Shown here: in pieces, positions 9,401 through 16,833 of the stretch
Position numbering within the stretch: the stretch's first letter is position 1
Layout: every line of letters begins with the position of its first letter
Virus record (IMG/VR): IMGVR_UViG_3300043449_001814
Coordinates: 1 to 32,719 of that record
DNA: 32,719 nt
Direction: 5' to 3' (one strand)
Source of the DNA: a virus
Position numbers and translations under genes: made by a program
Notes under the pieces: model-generated
What the model was told of the DNA's origin: nothing
Databases searched by the model: none
The model's input: the letters and a program-made list of their open reading frames with translations, nothing else

Positions 9401-10026
9401 ACAGCATCAATGAGTATCAGAATGCAAGGCTTGAGTCACAGCGCACAGCAGATGAGCAGCGCATCAAGGACCTAGATGCAAAAAAAGCTGAAGAGCTAGC
9501 CAATGAGAATCTGACTGCTGAGCAAAAGAAAGCCATTGAAAACAAGTATGCCAAAGATACATACAAGATTCAGCTTGCAATGTATGAGCGCGAGGAGAAA
9601 ATTAAAAAGCAGCAGTTTGAGCGTGACAAAGCCTTTAAGATAGCCAGCGCTATCACAGGTACAGCCATGGCAATAGTCAAAGCGATTGCAGAGTTTGGTC
9701 CACCACCATCACCATTGGGTATTATTGGTGTGGCATCTGCAACAGCTATTGGTACAGCACAGATTGCAGCCATTGCAGCACAAAAATACAAGGCAGGTAG
9801 CGCACCAACAATGCCAAACATATCAGAGGGAGGTGGTGCAGGAATGGCCGGAGCAGGCGCGAGCTCATTTACTGTGAGTCAGAATACCACAGGCACTAAT
9901 TTGGATGAGCTGATGAGTGGAGAAAGTGGTGGTAAATTACCGGTTACGCAGGTAGTGGTATTGGAAAGTGACATCACAGGGGTACAAAATAAGGTGGCAG
10001 CACAGGAAAAGCTCAGCACCTATTAA
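6469..10026 (+). CDS. Tail tape measure protein
   Basis: This 1185-residue protein sets tail length and occupies the tube lumen before DNA exit; at about 0.15 nm per residue it would give a tail near 180 nm. It opens with four 56-residue repeats (residues 48-271), then Ala/Thr/Val-rich helices. Two hydrophobic segments follow: IALIATGIGAIVVGVGLLAA (about 449-468) and a stretch with GSLIVAFSPILLMIMSIM just after. Next come roughly 500 residues of charged Glu/Lys/Ala coiled coil, another hydrophobic stretch near KIASAITGTAMAIVKAIAEF, and a Gly/Ala-rich end. Length, coiled coil and internal membrane segments are typical of tape measures. Long reverse-strand frames inside it are mirrors of this low-complexity coding. 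Its last 14 bases overlap the convergent glycosyltransferase-like gene. Confidence 0.93.
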   Translation: MANKEAIFRLKLDTGNAVSQVQKLDKSTQTLNKDLNALSQTAEQDLGSAISELEGQMEKMAMAGKRNTQEYKALGAELARLQGIFSAVESDIKVLGANMNDVSGSISAMEDKLYTLAATGQKNTQEFKDLFAELTRLKTVQREVDAIVDQSSISMDDTSAAVGLLEDRMYRLAVQGKQNTKEYRELTTQIARYKTTLLDADMAVETQMISTNDLSGSIGKLEDRMYALQAQGKQNTKEFRDSAQQLVQYKKQLQGVDMQIDAMMQGGMRLNTALSVGNTAMAGMQGFEASMKLAGIESEAMTKAMQKMQLAVTVLTSIQQVSIALQRQGLIMTTLANAADKIRNFVLTGQFAATESLVAAEGELIAVEGAETLVTEASTAADVGATVATGALTAAKQGEVAATGEQIAVGVTETGVKGGQAVATEGLAAANVMNAGATNVATLATKALRIALIATGIGAIVVGVGLLAANWDKVSQALLDVYDWFNKLGPGMKALVGSLIVAFSPILLMIMSIMKVMEAFGLVDDEQTRKTKANAEKRTKERDKELRKEANAIKGRQSRQQAAFDFEIRLAQANGKSTEDLERRKIVALIKTTKAIRDNTKERMQNMYKELQMLKEMGAADSDRYKNLSKQFKELRKENWKNNSDLKKSKEDLIIMDAEQAQAAKEAAKERAEAAKQAAEASKQAAEEKRRAILEIEKAERAELLALEKEYQDNVLALKEDGQEKEREQAIRAFEEYKNTFLEKSIEEELKAEEEKFAKGKISKAQYEENIAALRMNAINNLSEEERKVLTSKQALLNKDLEGIDTKYNDLKIKLSQEFTAAQGDEFDKELAEFAKTQREKLVKLNEMLKAGAITEEQFRAEVTKMDKEYTAKSTEIQEDRNEKYQAMVRDKYEQELADLRRSSKEKDMQLTSAYKSGYITEEEYRNSILRLAEDTAEKEKQIQENKARELREKELAGITSTLEMIQGFLDTMGEINNSINEYQNARLESQRTADEQRIKDLDAKKAEELANENLTAEQKKAIENKYAKDTYKIQLAMYEREEKIKKQQFERDKAFKIASAITGTAMAIVKAIAEFGPPPSPLGIIGVASATAIGTAQIAAIAAQKYKAGSAPTMPNISEGGGAGMAGAGASSFTVSQNTTGTNLDELMSGESGGKLPVTQVVVLESDITGVQNKVAAQEKLSTY
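6610..7281 (+). repeat. Four tandem 56-residue (168-bp) repeats in the tape measure
   Basis: The motif G-(K/Q)-x-N-T begins at residues 64, 120, 176 and 232, exactly 56 apart. Each unit runs roughly S-I-x-x-L-E-D-x-M-Y-x-L, then G-K-Q-N-T-(K/Q)-E-(Y/F), then a helix. Fifty-six residues are eight heptads. Units 3 and 4 are most alike. At DNA level the units have diverged, so the duplication is old. Confidence 0.85.
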
Positions 10027-10654
10027 GAAAGTCTACACAGCTGCCCTGTTTGAATTCGTCACTGATTGAAAAGCAGCCATATTTAGATAGCATCTCATTG
10101 GCTTTGAGGATATCGGGCCTGCCTATTTTGAGATTCTGTGCATCCGTGGATATGAAAGTATTTACATTGAGATACAGTGATTTCAAAAAGTGGTTATGCA
10201 TCTGCCAGGTGATTTCATCAAACAGCTCAATGAGCTTGATTGAATTAAACAGCATAGGCTGGTGGCATTCAAAGTTGAATGTGGTGTAATTATAATGGTT
10301 AAGGAATTCAAGGGTATTTCTGCATGCTTTCTGATACACAGGTGAATGGTCCGGATTGATTTTTAATGTACCATTACGCAGGTTGGTATATGGGTCAAAA
10401 TTACTGTTGACAAAAAAGTCATCATTCATGTACACAGCATCACCACCAATTTCCCTGGCAAAGGTCAATATTTTATCAGTGACATCACAGCCCCTTTCGT
10501 GGTATCTCTTTTTGTGAGGTATATTCTCAGCACCAATGACGGCATCCCCAATGGTCCATATCTCAGCATCCGGGAAAGCATCCATCAGCCAATCAATTGA
10601 GCGTGTGATATCCCAATCATTGACATGCCTAACATATGGATATACAAATACCAT
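10013..10654 (-). CDS. Glycosyltransferase/Stealth-like sugar transferase, reverse strand
   Basis: This is the only clear reverse-strand gene. A longer frame to 10816 overlaps the protease gene and reads as shadow; ATG at 10654 gives 213 residues starting MVFVYPYVRHVNDWDITRSI. The opening beta strand, IWTIGD near residues 32-37, and VYMNDDFFV with D78-D79 look like the donor-sugar and metal-binding parts of a GT-A-type or Stealth-type sugar transferase. FECHQPMLF near residue 140 may be an acceptor or metal motif. It converges on the tape measure with a 14-base overlap and lies between the tail and head blocks. Antisense placement and a nearby -7-like box suggest a moron-type cargo gene. Possible jobs are decorating virion proteins or altering host surface glycans. 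Family is moderately certain, substrate unknown. Confidence 0.7.
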   Translation of the reverse strand: MVFVYPYVRHVNDWDITRSIDWLMDAFPDAEIWTIGDAVIGAENIPHKKRYHERGCDVTDKILTFAREIGGDAVYMNDDFFVNSNFDPYTNLRNGTLKINPDHSPVYQKACRNTLEFLNHYNYTTFNFECHQPMLFNSIKLIELFDEITWQMHNHFLKSLYLNVNTFISTDAQNLKIGRPDILKANEMLSKYGCFSISDEFKQGSCVDFLNRC

Positions 10655-10658
10655 GGAA

Positions 10659-10666
10659 CAAAAGTA
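10659..10666 (-). promoter_or_regulatory. Candidate -7 box for the reverse-strand gene
   Basis: On the reverse strand TACTTTTG fits TAnnTTTG and ends four bases before the ATG at 10654, so the transcript would be almost leaderless. No TTG occurs at the 20-base spacing upstream. The 24-base gap between the two divergent starts (10654 and 10679) leaves little other room for a promoter. Confidence 0.3.
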
Positions 10667-10678
10667 CATAAATTGTAT

Positions 10679-11602
10679 ATGAAAAAAGACCTTCCGATTT
10701 ACGAGATAAAAATAGATTTGAATGATGCTGATACAGAGGTGACATTCAATAGCCTGGTGTATAGCCCTGCACATGAAATCAATTACGACATGTTTAGTAA
10801 GGCTCACAGGTTCCAATTTTCAGAGGAGGAGAATGTAATAATTGGGGTGGCGATTAGCGCAGATACACCAATTTACAGATATGACCCAATCAGCAATGAG
10901 GAGTATTATGTGGTATTCACTAAGCAAGCGATTAAGGACATTGTGTATGACTATGCTCGCAAGGGCAATTTCAACAATGTCAACATTGAGCACAATAGCG
11001 AGAATGTTGTGGATGATGTTGCCATGATAGTAAGCTATCAAATAGATGAGAGCAAAGGGCTCACAGCCCCGGATAGATTCAAGGATGTTAAGGATGGATC
11101 CTGGATTGTGGGCTACAAAGTGAGTGATGAAATTTTTGCTAAGGCCAAGGCAGGTGAATGGCAGGGCTTTTCCATTGAGGGATTCTTTATGTTGACTGAG
11201 CAAGGTGCCAGCATGGAGGAGAACATGTGGTCACAGATAGCCACAGAGCTTGATTCATTACGGCAGCAATTTGCCAAGATGAGGGTATCAATGGATTATG
11301 ATGAGACCCTAAGCACATCAAGAGGGCAGCAATTGGCAAAGCGCCACATCTCATTGGGTGATGATGTATTCATTGTGACAGCGCGACAGCAGAGCAATGG
11401 AGCTGTTGTATATGAGATGGCTCAAAAGCTCGGCATACCTAAAGAGAATGTGTATTTCACAGGTGGCAGAGACAAGTGGCAAGTGCTGAGAAGGCTGAGA
11501 ATTGAGCGCCATTACGACAATAATGCAGAGCAATTATCCCTAATCAAGGAAAATACAGAGATTGATGCCGTGAAATTCGGAACAGATGTACATAAAGAGT
11601 AA
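10679..11602 (+). CDS. XkdF-like prohead protease fused to a HAD-like phosphatase domain
   Basis: The start is ATG 10679 (307 residues); an upstream ATG at 10625 overlaps the divergent gene. Residues 1-175 look like the XkdF-type prohead serine protease: a beta-rich start, NVNIEHN with the likely catalytic H105, a GSWIVGYKVSDEI strand, and GEWQGFSIEGFF with the likely S165. Such proteases mature the capsid and scaffold. After a helix, residues about 204-300 look like a HAD fold: DYDET (D206, D208), VFIVTARQQ with T234, LGIPKENVYFTGG, GRDKW with K266, and HYDNN with D280. All four HAD motif positions are filled, so activity is possible. It sits directly before the scaffold-like and capsid genes, as a prohead protease should. 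The fused domain's substrate is unknown. Confidence 0.75.
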   Translation: MKKDLPIYEIKIDLNDADTEVTFNSLVYSPAHEINYDMFSKAHRFQFSEEENVIIGVAISADTPIYRYDPISNEEYYVVFTKQAIKDIVYDYARKGNFNNVNIEHNSENVVDDVAMIVSYQIDESKGLTAPDRFKDVKDGSWIVGYKVSDEIFAKAKAGEWQGFSIEGFFMLTEQGASMEENMWSQIATELDSLRQQFAKMRVSMDYDETLSTSRGQQLAKRHISLGDDVFIVTARQQSNGAVVYEMAQKLGIPKENVYFTGGRDKWQVLRRLRIERHYDNNAEQLSLIKENTEIDAVKFGTDVHKE

Positions 11603-11617
11603 ACAAATAAGACAATT

Positions 11618-12196
11618 ATGAACGAAAATTTCAAAAAGGTGATGGATAGCCTGGCTGAATTCAAGACAATCCTTGCCGGGCGCAAAGTGGCAGCCCAATT
11701 TGGTGAGGCAGTTTTGGAGGATGGTACTGCTATCCGTTATGATGGAGATGAATTAGCTCCAGGTGTTGCCGTTTTTGTTGTCACTGAGAGCGAAGAGATA
11801 CCAGCACCTGAGGGTACACATCGCTTGGGTGGTGATATGGAAGGCATTTCAATTGTAGTCGATGCAGAGGGCAAGATTGCAGAAATTATTGATGAGCGCA
11901 CAGGCAATGAAGTTACTCCAGCTGAGGAGGAAATGTCTGAGGCACAGGTCAAGGCAATTGTGGAAGGTGAGGTTGCTACATTTGGCAAGGCTTTCAAGTC
12001 TATGTCAACAATAGTAGAGGCCATTGCCAAGCAAAATGCTGACTTGAGTGCTGAACTTTCCGAATTGAAAGCTGAATTCGCAGCCTACAAAAACGCACCA
12101 TCTAATGAGGTCAAAGAGGCAGAGAAATTTGCCAAGAAAAATACATCCGGAATGACCAGCCGGCAATTGTTTTTACTAAATAACATGAAAAAATGA
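11618..12196 (+). CDS. Capsid scaffolding-like protein
   Basis: The 192 residues start 15 bases after the protease and overlap the capsid start by four bases (ATGA). The N-terminal part is beta-rich (DGTAIRYDGDELAPGVAVFV). From about residue 100 it is an acidic helical coiled coil (EEEMSEAQVKAIVEGE, ADLSAELSELKAEFAAYKN) and it ends basic (MTSRQLFLLNNMKK). A coiled coil with a basic capsid-binding end just upstream of the major capsid is the classic scaffold layout, and the neighbouring protease would digest it. The N-terminal beta domain is additional to the minimal scaffold and could be a retained head component. Confidence 0.75.
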   Translation: MNENFKKVMDSLAEFKTILAGRKVAAQFGEAVLEDGTAIRYDGDELAPGVAVFVVTESEEIPAPEGTHRLGGDMEGISIVVDAEGKIAEIIDERTGNEVTPAEEEMSEAQVKAIVEGEVATFGKAFKSMSTIVEAIAKQNADLSAELSELKAEFAAYKNAPSNEVKEAEKFAKKNTSGMTSRQLFLLNNMKK

Positions 12197-13164
12197 GCTT
12201 AAAAAAGTTTATCAAATCTAAGTTTGACTATGATGTGTCCGACTTAAGCCCATACGTGGATGATACACGTGAGGACCTAATTGTGCGTTCAGTAACTGAG
12301 GCACAAACATTACAATACATTACCATTCAAGAAGGTGTCAAGGGAACTGAGGACCTTAAGCTATTGGATGATTCAATTGTTTACCAAGAGGCTAACTGTT
12401 CAATGGTTCCTGAGGGTGATACTATCTATTCAGACCGTCAATTGAGCGTTAACGCTATTGGGTACATGAAGAGATTCTGTCAAAAAGATTTGGCTGGATT
12501 GTGGACACAGTTAGCATTACGTCCAGGTGCAATGGCTGAGGATAAGGAGCTACCTTTCGAAGCACAATTGACTGACTATTTATTGAAGCTACATGCTCGC
12601 GAATTGGATAGATTGATTTGGCAGGGTAATGTTGCTACAGGTACAGGCAACTTGCAATGGATGAATGGATTCCGTCAATTCCTTACAATTGCTAACGGAG
12701 CTGTTGATTTGAACACATCAAACACTACATCCATCAACGCATCCAATGCATTTGATGTATTCTATGAGTGTTTCATCAACACACCTGCACAGGTAGCAGA
12801 GCAAGCTGATTTAGTATGTTTTACAGGTCGTGAGAACTTCAACTATTTATTGAAGTCATTAGTTGACCAAAATTTCTATCACTACAGCCCTGAGACTATT
12901 GCCAACATGAATGAGTGTTTGGTACCAGGTACTAACATGCGAGTGGTTAAGGTTAACGGATTGAATGGCTTGGATAACATCTATACAGGACGTTCTGCAC
13001 ATTTCTTCTTTGGTACTGACCTTTCATCTGATTTTGAATCTTATGATTTGTGGTATTCATTTGATGATGATGTGATTTATATCCGTTCTAAATTCCGCGC
13101 TGGTGTACAGGTTCCTTTCTTAGATGAGATTGGAGTATGGAATGGCACAGGCTCTCCTAACTAA
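12193..13164 (+). CDS. Major capsid protein (HK97 fold)
   Basis: The 323 residues match a major capsid in size, position and composition. The N-terminal arm is helical and basic (MSLKKFIKSKFDYDVSDL). Then come a spine-helix-like region around DYLLKLHARELDRLIWQGN and beta-strand segments ending in VIYIRSKFRAGVQVPFLDEI, a common HK97-fold C-terminal signature in Bacteroidota phages. Codon use shifts here toward TTA, CGT, GCT and GAT relative to neighbours, typical of a very highly expressed gene. It is translationally coupled to the scaffold gene (ATGA) and followed by 30 bases of spacer before the next gene. Confidence 0.9.
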   Translation: MSLKKFIKSKFDYDVSDLSPYVDDTREDLIVRSVTEAQTLQYITIQEGVKGTEDLKLLDDSIVYQEANCSMVPEGDTIYSDRQLSVNAIGYMKRFCQKDLAGLWTQLALRPGAMAEDKELPFEAQLTDYLLKLHARELDRLIWQGNVATGTGNLQWMNGFRQFLTIANGAVDLNTSNTTSINASNAFDVFYECFINTPAQVAEQADLVCFTGRENFNYLLKSLVDQNFYHYSPETIANMNECLVPGTNMRVVKVNGLNGLDNIYTGRSAHFFFGTDLSSDFESYDLWYSFDDDVIYIRSKFRAGVQVPFLDEIGVWNGTGSPN

Positions 13165-13194
13165 TTGTTAAACGAAAACTAAAAAGATAGAGAG

Positions 13195-13728
13195 ATGGCA
13201 TGTAATATGACAACAGGGTACAATGACAGAACATGTACCAATGGAAAAGGTGGGATACTAAGCGTGTTATTATTCCCTGTTGGGAATATCCAAACACCGG
13301 TAACCATCGCAGCGAATGAGATAACATCAATGACCGTGACCGGTGAGGTTTTTCTTTACAAGTTAAAGAGTAACCTATCCAGCTTTACAGCACCAATCAA
13401 AGTGAACAAAGAGAATGGTACACTTTGGTATGAGCAAAGCCTTTCAATGATACTAGCATCTGATACTAAGGAGCTAAGGTCAGAGATTCACTTGCTTGCT
13501 CAGAATGAGGTGTGCTGTTTGGTGGAGAAAGCCAATGGCACATGGGTTGCATTGGGGTTGAATGAAGGCCTACAGGTGGCAGATGCCAATGAATATACAT
13601 CCGGTGTACTTAAATCAGACCGACAAGGACACGTAATTGTTCTTAATGGTATGGAAAATGACGAGGTTCCTGATGTAGCTGATGGTGTTATCACCACATT
13701 GTTATCACAGCAGTCACCTGCAATGTAA
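13195..13728 (+). CDS. Probable major tail tube protein
   Basis: The 177 residues are beta-rich with cysteines near the N-terminus (ACNMTTGYNDRTCTNGKGGI), a motif I associate with tail tube proteins of Bacteroidota phages. The C-terminal region (WVALGLNEGLQVADANEYTS, then VIVLNGMENDEVPDVADGV) fits the loop that contacts the next ring. The gene stands alone: 30 bases after the capsid and followed by a terminator-like hairpin, fitting separate high-level expression of capsid and tube. A head decoration protein is the alternative. Location in the head block rather than beside the tape measure is odd for a tube. Confidence 0.6.
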   Translation: MACNMTTGYNDRTCTNGKGGILSVLLFPVGNIQTPVTIAANEITSMTVTGEVFLYKLKSNLSSFTAPIKVNKENGTLWYEQSLSMILASDTKELRSEIHLLAQNEVCCLVEKANGTWVALGLNEGLQVADANEYTSGVLKSDRQGHVIVLNGMENDEVPDVADGVITTLLSQQSPAM

Positions 13729-13751
13729 TATATCTCAATAATTCTACCAAG

Positions 13752-13777
13752 GGGAGGGCAATGTCCCTCCCTTTTTT
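13752..13777 (+). terminator. Rho-independent terminator after capsid/tube genes
   Basis: A perfect 7-bp GC-rich stem (GGGAGGG at 13752-13758, CCCTCCC at 13765-13771) with a 6-base loop is followed by six T residues. It lies 24 bases after the tube gene stop. It would end or attenuate transcription between capsid/tube and the portal operon. Confidence 0.85.
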
Positions 13778-13790
13778 GTAAATTAGAGCC

Positions 13791-14045
13791 ATGAAAAAGT
13801 TGAAAATCAAAAAGGAATGTATCGGATTAAAGGTCAAATGTGGCTTTTTAAACAAGTGGTACATAATTGAGGAGGGCAATGAGGAGCTGTATTGGCAGAT
13901 GGGAATAATTGATATTTTTGAAAAGTCAGAGCCTGCAATTGTTAAAAAATCCAAGGATGTTAAGAATAGAAAAAAATCAAGTGAATACGTTGATAGTAAC
14001 GGTCTCGGAATTGACAACGATTCCAGCCCCATACTATCTATTTGA
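13791..14045 (+). CDS. Small basic protein of unknown function
   Basis: The 84 residues begin 13 bases after the terminator T-tract. The N-terminal part (MKKLKIKKECIGLKVKCGFL, then WYIIEEGNEELYWQMGIIDI) looks like a small beta-barrel and is followed by a lysine-rich tail. It overlaps the next gene in another frame by at least 65 bases. Proteins of this shape occur between capsid and connector genes in Bacteroidota phages, but I know no function. Confidence 0.65.
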   Translation: MKKLKIKKECIGLKVKCGFLNKWYIIEEGNEELYWQMGIIDIFEKSEPAIVKKSKDVKNRKKSSEYVDSNGLGIDNDSSPILSI

Positions 14046-14325
14046 ATTCATTGAGGAGCAAACACAGGAGGCCTTGTATTGCATTCTGACCAATATCAGC
14101 ACAGGTATTCCGCGATATGATGAGTTTACACTGGTTGATGGGGTTGATGTTACATTCCCCTATGCTGGTTTCTATACATACAAGATATACCAACAGGCAA
14201 GCTCATCCAATTTGGACCCTGCTCTGTCTGATGGAATAGTGGAGGAGGGCCGTGCCCATGTTTATGAGATGGATAGCCCATCCAATTATTATGATTACAA
14301 TGTAGCTAATTTCGTTTATGAGTAA
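13981..14325 (+). CDS. Small structural/neck protein of unknown function
   Basis: An open frame extends back to ATG 13909, but the first 24 residues read as a shadow of the overlapping gene. GTG at 13981 starts the convincing part (NTLIVTVSELTTIPAPYYLF), giving 114 residues. It is beta-rich with FPYAGFYTYKIYQQASS and ends eight bases into the portal gene. The strand pattern resembles a small Ig-like or neck accessory protein. The start is uncertain; TTG at 13990 is another option. Confidence 0.65.
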   Translation: MNTLIVTVSELTTIPAPYYLFEFIEEQTQEALYCILTNISTGIPRYDEFTLVDGVDVTFPYAGFYTYKIYQQASSSNLDPALSDGIVEEGRAHVYEMDSPSNYYDYNVANFVYE

Positions 14326-16327
14326 GGTTTTAAATGTGCAGTTTAGTAAGTCATTCACTGTTCCGGTGGAGGAGCTTGATAAGGGCCAAGGGTTTGTAAA
14401 GTGGGGAAAGAAAAATGATTATCCATTCTTTATCATTGATTTGCTACATGGCTCTGCCTGGCACCAGGGTATCATTAAAAACAAAAGCTACTATATCGCT
14501 GGAGGTGGCCTTGAGGTGGTGAGTGGAGATGCACAGCCATTCCTTAATAACGAATTCAGAGATTTTGACATGAATGAGATAGCTCAAAGAATGACCTTTG
14601 ATTTTGAGCTATTTGGTGCCATGTGTGTTAAGGGTACCTGGAATAGGGAAGGCACTAGGGTAGTGGCATGGGAGCATCTGAACATTGATGCATGCAGGCT
14701 GTCTGAGGATGAGCGCACACTGTATGTATCAGATGATTGGAATGCCAGGAGACAAACACCTGAGGACACAAATTTCCGCACATATCCAGCATTGGATGAG
14801 AATAATCCGCATGGTGCATTCTTTATCTATTACAAGGAGCCAAGCAAACAAGCCAAGGGTGAGAAAGGAATCTATCCAAAACCACCATATGTAGGTGGAA
14901 TCACAGCCATCCAAACAGATTGCGACATATCTCGCTGGCATATGTATGAAATTAGCAATGGTTTCAAAGCTGGCACCTTGATAAATCTGCCGGGAGGTTT
15001 TCCGGAGACAGCTGAGGAGGAGCGCAAAATTAAGGAGCAGATTAAAGGCCCTGTGCAATCCATTGAATCAGCTGGAGAAATTATCATCACGTTCAGCCAA
15101 ACCAAGGATGATGCGCCATCTGTCATGCAGCTGTCGGGCAATGACCTTGATAAGCGCTATGAAATGACAGAGAAAGCTGTGCAGCAGAACATTCTAGTGG
15201 CTCATAGCATCACAGCACCTACCTTGTTTGGTATCATTCAGCAGGGCTCATTCAATGCAGCAGAATCAGCTGATTTGTTTGAGATATTCAAGGTGACCTA
15301 TGTGAGCTCAAGGCAAAAGCAGATAGAATGGATGATAAACTACATGGCTCAATTGAGTGGTTCATCTGCTATACTCAAGCTGGTTGATGTTACACCTATC
15401 GGAACTGTACCACAGGTAGATGCAGCAGCACCTGTATCTGATGTGGCAGCGGACCCATTGGCAGCTGGAGAGATTGATGTGGCTAAAACAGCCTTAAATG
15501 GTGCACAGATTGCATCAATTATTGATGTGGTGGCAGCCATCAAGGAGGGAATATTAACACCTGAGGCAGCGCTGCAGGTACTTTTGGCCTCATTCCCTAC
15601 CATTGCAGAGGCACAAGCTCGCGAGATAGTGGGATTGGACAGCGAAGGTATGGGTTTTTGTAACCACAAACAGCTGTTTTCGGACCAAAGCATTGAGTTA
15701 TTCCTGCAACATGGAGAGCACAAGGAACAATTTGAGATAATTAAAAGCGTGCCTGTGGAATGGGATACACCATCTGAGGAGGTATTCAGCAGAGAGCAGC
15801 AAATGTTTGATGAGATAGGTCAGATAATGGTGCAGCTCACTGACCTTGAAAAGGCTGTATTGACATTGCTACAGGAGGATGATGAGGAGGCAGGCTCAAT
15901 TGCCAAGGCAACAGGCGAGCCATTGCAGGTAATTGTCCAGGTGATTGAGAAATTAGTAATTCTTGGCCTGTATGAAAAGCCATCCGTTGATGCTGAGGGT
16001 GTGAGAACAAAAGGAACTGTAACACCAACAGGTGGGCAGGTGGTGAATCAGATACCAGGCTCTGCTCAGCCACAGTATGAGATACGCTACAGCTATGAGA
16101 AACGTCAAGGTGTACCACCTGTGAAAACCAAATCAAGGGATTTTTGCAAGGCATTGATGGGTGCGGAAAGGCTTTATTCAAGGGATGAGATTAAAATTAT
16201 TTCAGGCAGAGAGGGCAGAGATGTTTGGAAATATAGAGGTGGATGGTATACCAATCCGGTAACTAAAGTAACAACACCATGGTGCCGTCACATATGGATG
16301 CAGAATCTTGTAAAACGTAAACAATGA
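14318..16327 (+). CDS. Portal protein with extra C-terminal domains
   Basis: The portal forms the ring through which DNA enters the head and to which terminase and tail dock. The first ~360 of 669 residues are portal-like: FVKWGKKNDYPFFIIDLLHG, repeated clip/stem-like helices, and TAPTLFGIIQQGSFNAAESA, typical of the stem-to-wing region. A low-complexity Ala/Val/Asp linker follows (about 365-400). Residues about 510-555 (LTDLEKAVLTLLQEDDEEAG...) resemble a winged helix. The end (about 585-669) has YEIRYSYEKRQG, RDFCKALMGAERLYSRDEI, GGWYTN and TPWCRHIWMQN, resembling the Cys/His C-terminal module of MuF-like minor head proteins. It follows the neck protein with an 8-base overlap and precedes the connector with a 4-base overlap. 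Confidence 0.88.
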   Translation: MSKVLNVQFSKSFTVPVEELDKGQGFVKWGKKNDYPFFIIDLLHGSAWHQGIIKNKSYYIAGGGLEVVSGDAQPFLNNEFRDFDMNEIAQRMTFDFELFGAMCVKGTWNREGTRVVAWEHLNIDACRLSEDERTLYVSDDWNARRQTPEDTNFRTYPALDENNPHGAFFIYYKEPSKQAKGEKGIYPKPPYVGGITAIQTDCDISRWHMYEISNGFKAGTLINLPGGFPETAEEERKIKEQIKGPVQSIESAGEIIITFSQTKDDAPSVMQLSGNDLDKRYEMTEKAVQQNILVAHSITAPTLFGIIQQGSFNAAESADLFEIFKVTYVSSRQKQIEWMINYMAQLSGSSAILKLVDVTPIGTVPQVDAAAPVSDVAADPLAAGEIDVAKTALNGAQIASIIDVVAAIKEGILTPEAALQVLLASFPTIAEAQAREIVGLDSEGMGFCNHKQLFSDQSIELFLQHGEHKEQFEIIKSVPVEWDTPSEEVFSREQQMFDEIGQIMVQLTDLEKAVLTLLQEDDEEAGSIAKATGEPLQVIVQVIEKLVILGLYEKPSVDAEGVRTKGTVTPTGGQVVNQIPGSAQPQYEIRYSYEKRQGVPPVKTKSRDFCKALMGAERLYSRDEIKIISGREGRDVWKYRGGWYTNPVTKVTTPWCRHIWMQNLVKRKQ

Positions 16328-16833
16328 ACTACCTAATTTCAGCGGAAAACATCCGCAAGCTGGGGTTGATACATCCCAATACTGACACAAAACTGCTCAC
16401 AGTAATCATCAAGCGGTCTCAGGATATGCACATTCAGCCAGCCTTAAAAACACCCTTGTATAAGGCGCTGCTACTTAGGGTACAAAATAATGACTGGAAT
16501 GATGCTAACTATGTGACATTGATGAATGACTATGTAATTCCTTGCCTGGTGGCGTTCGTTGATTACAGGAGTGCCACATTGCTCAATGAAAAGCTCACCA
16601 ATAAAAGCGTAGGTAGACAATCAGATGAGACAATGACAGCCAATGATGACAGCCAAAGCAAGGTGATGCGTGACCAGCTGCGAAAGGATGCATCATTTTA
16701 TAAAGAGAGATTGATTGGTCATCTAATTGATGATAATGGTGTGATGTATCCTGAGTATATTGAAAATGACTGTAGCCATGAAGCTGTAAAAGGAGACCAT
16801 ACGGGCTACAAACCAACGGGATGGATAGTATGA
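16324..16833 (+). CDS. Head-tail connector (DUF6712-like)
   Basis: The 169 residues begin by an ATGA overlap with the portal stop. The helical N-terminus (ISAENIRKLGLIHPNTD, then IIKRSQDMHIQPALKTPLY) matches the head-tail connector pattern of DUF6712/gp6-like proteins, where a bundle of helices caps the portal. The centre continues as helices. The end is polar with a Cys/His pair (DCSHEA). Location directly after the portal agrees. The stop overlaps a 40-residue open frame by four bases. Confidence 0.75.
   Translation: MNYLISAENIRKLGLIHPNTDTKLLTVIIKRSQDMHIQPALKTPLYKALLLRVQNNDWNDANYVTLMNDYVIPCLVAFVDYRSATLLNEKLTNKSVGRQSDETMTANDDSQSKVMRDQLRKDASFYKERLIGHLIDDNGVMYPEYIENDCSHEAVKGDHTGYKPTGWIV

Noticed and set aside
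10050-10289. Forward 79-residue open frame
   Set aside because: It lies opposite the sugar-transferase-like gene. Its product has no recognisable pattern, while the reverse frame has domain-like motifs.
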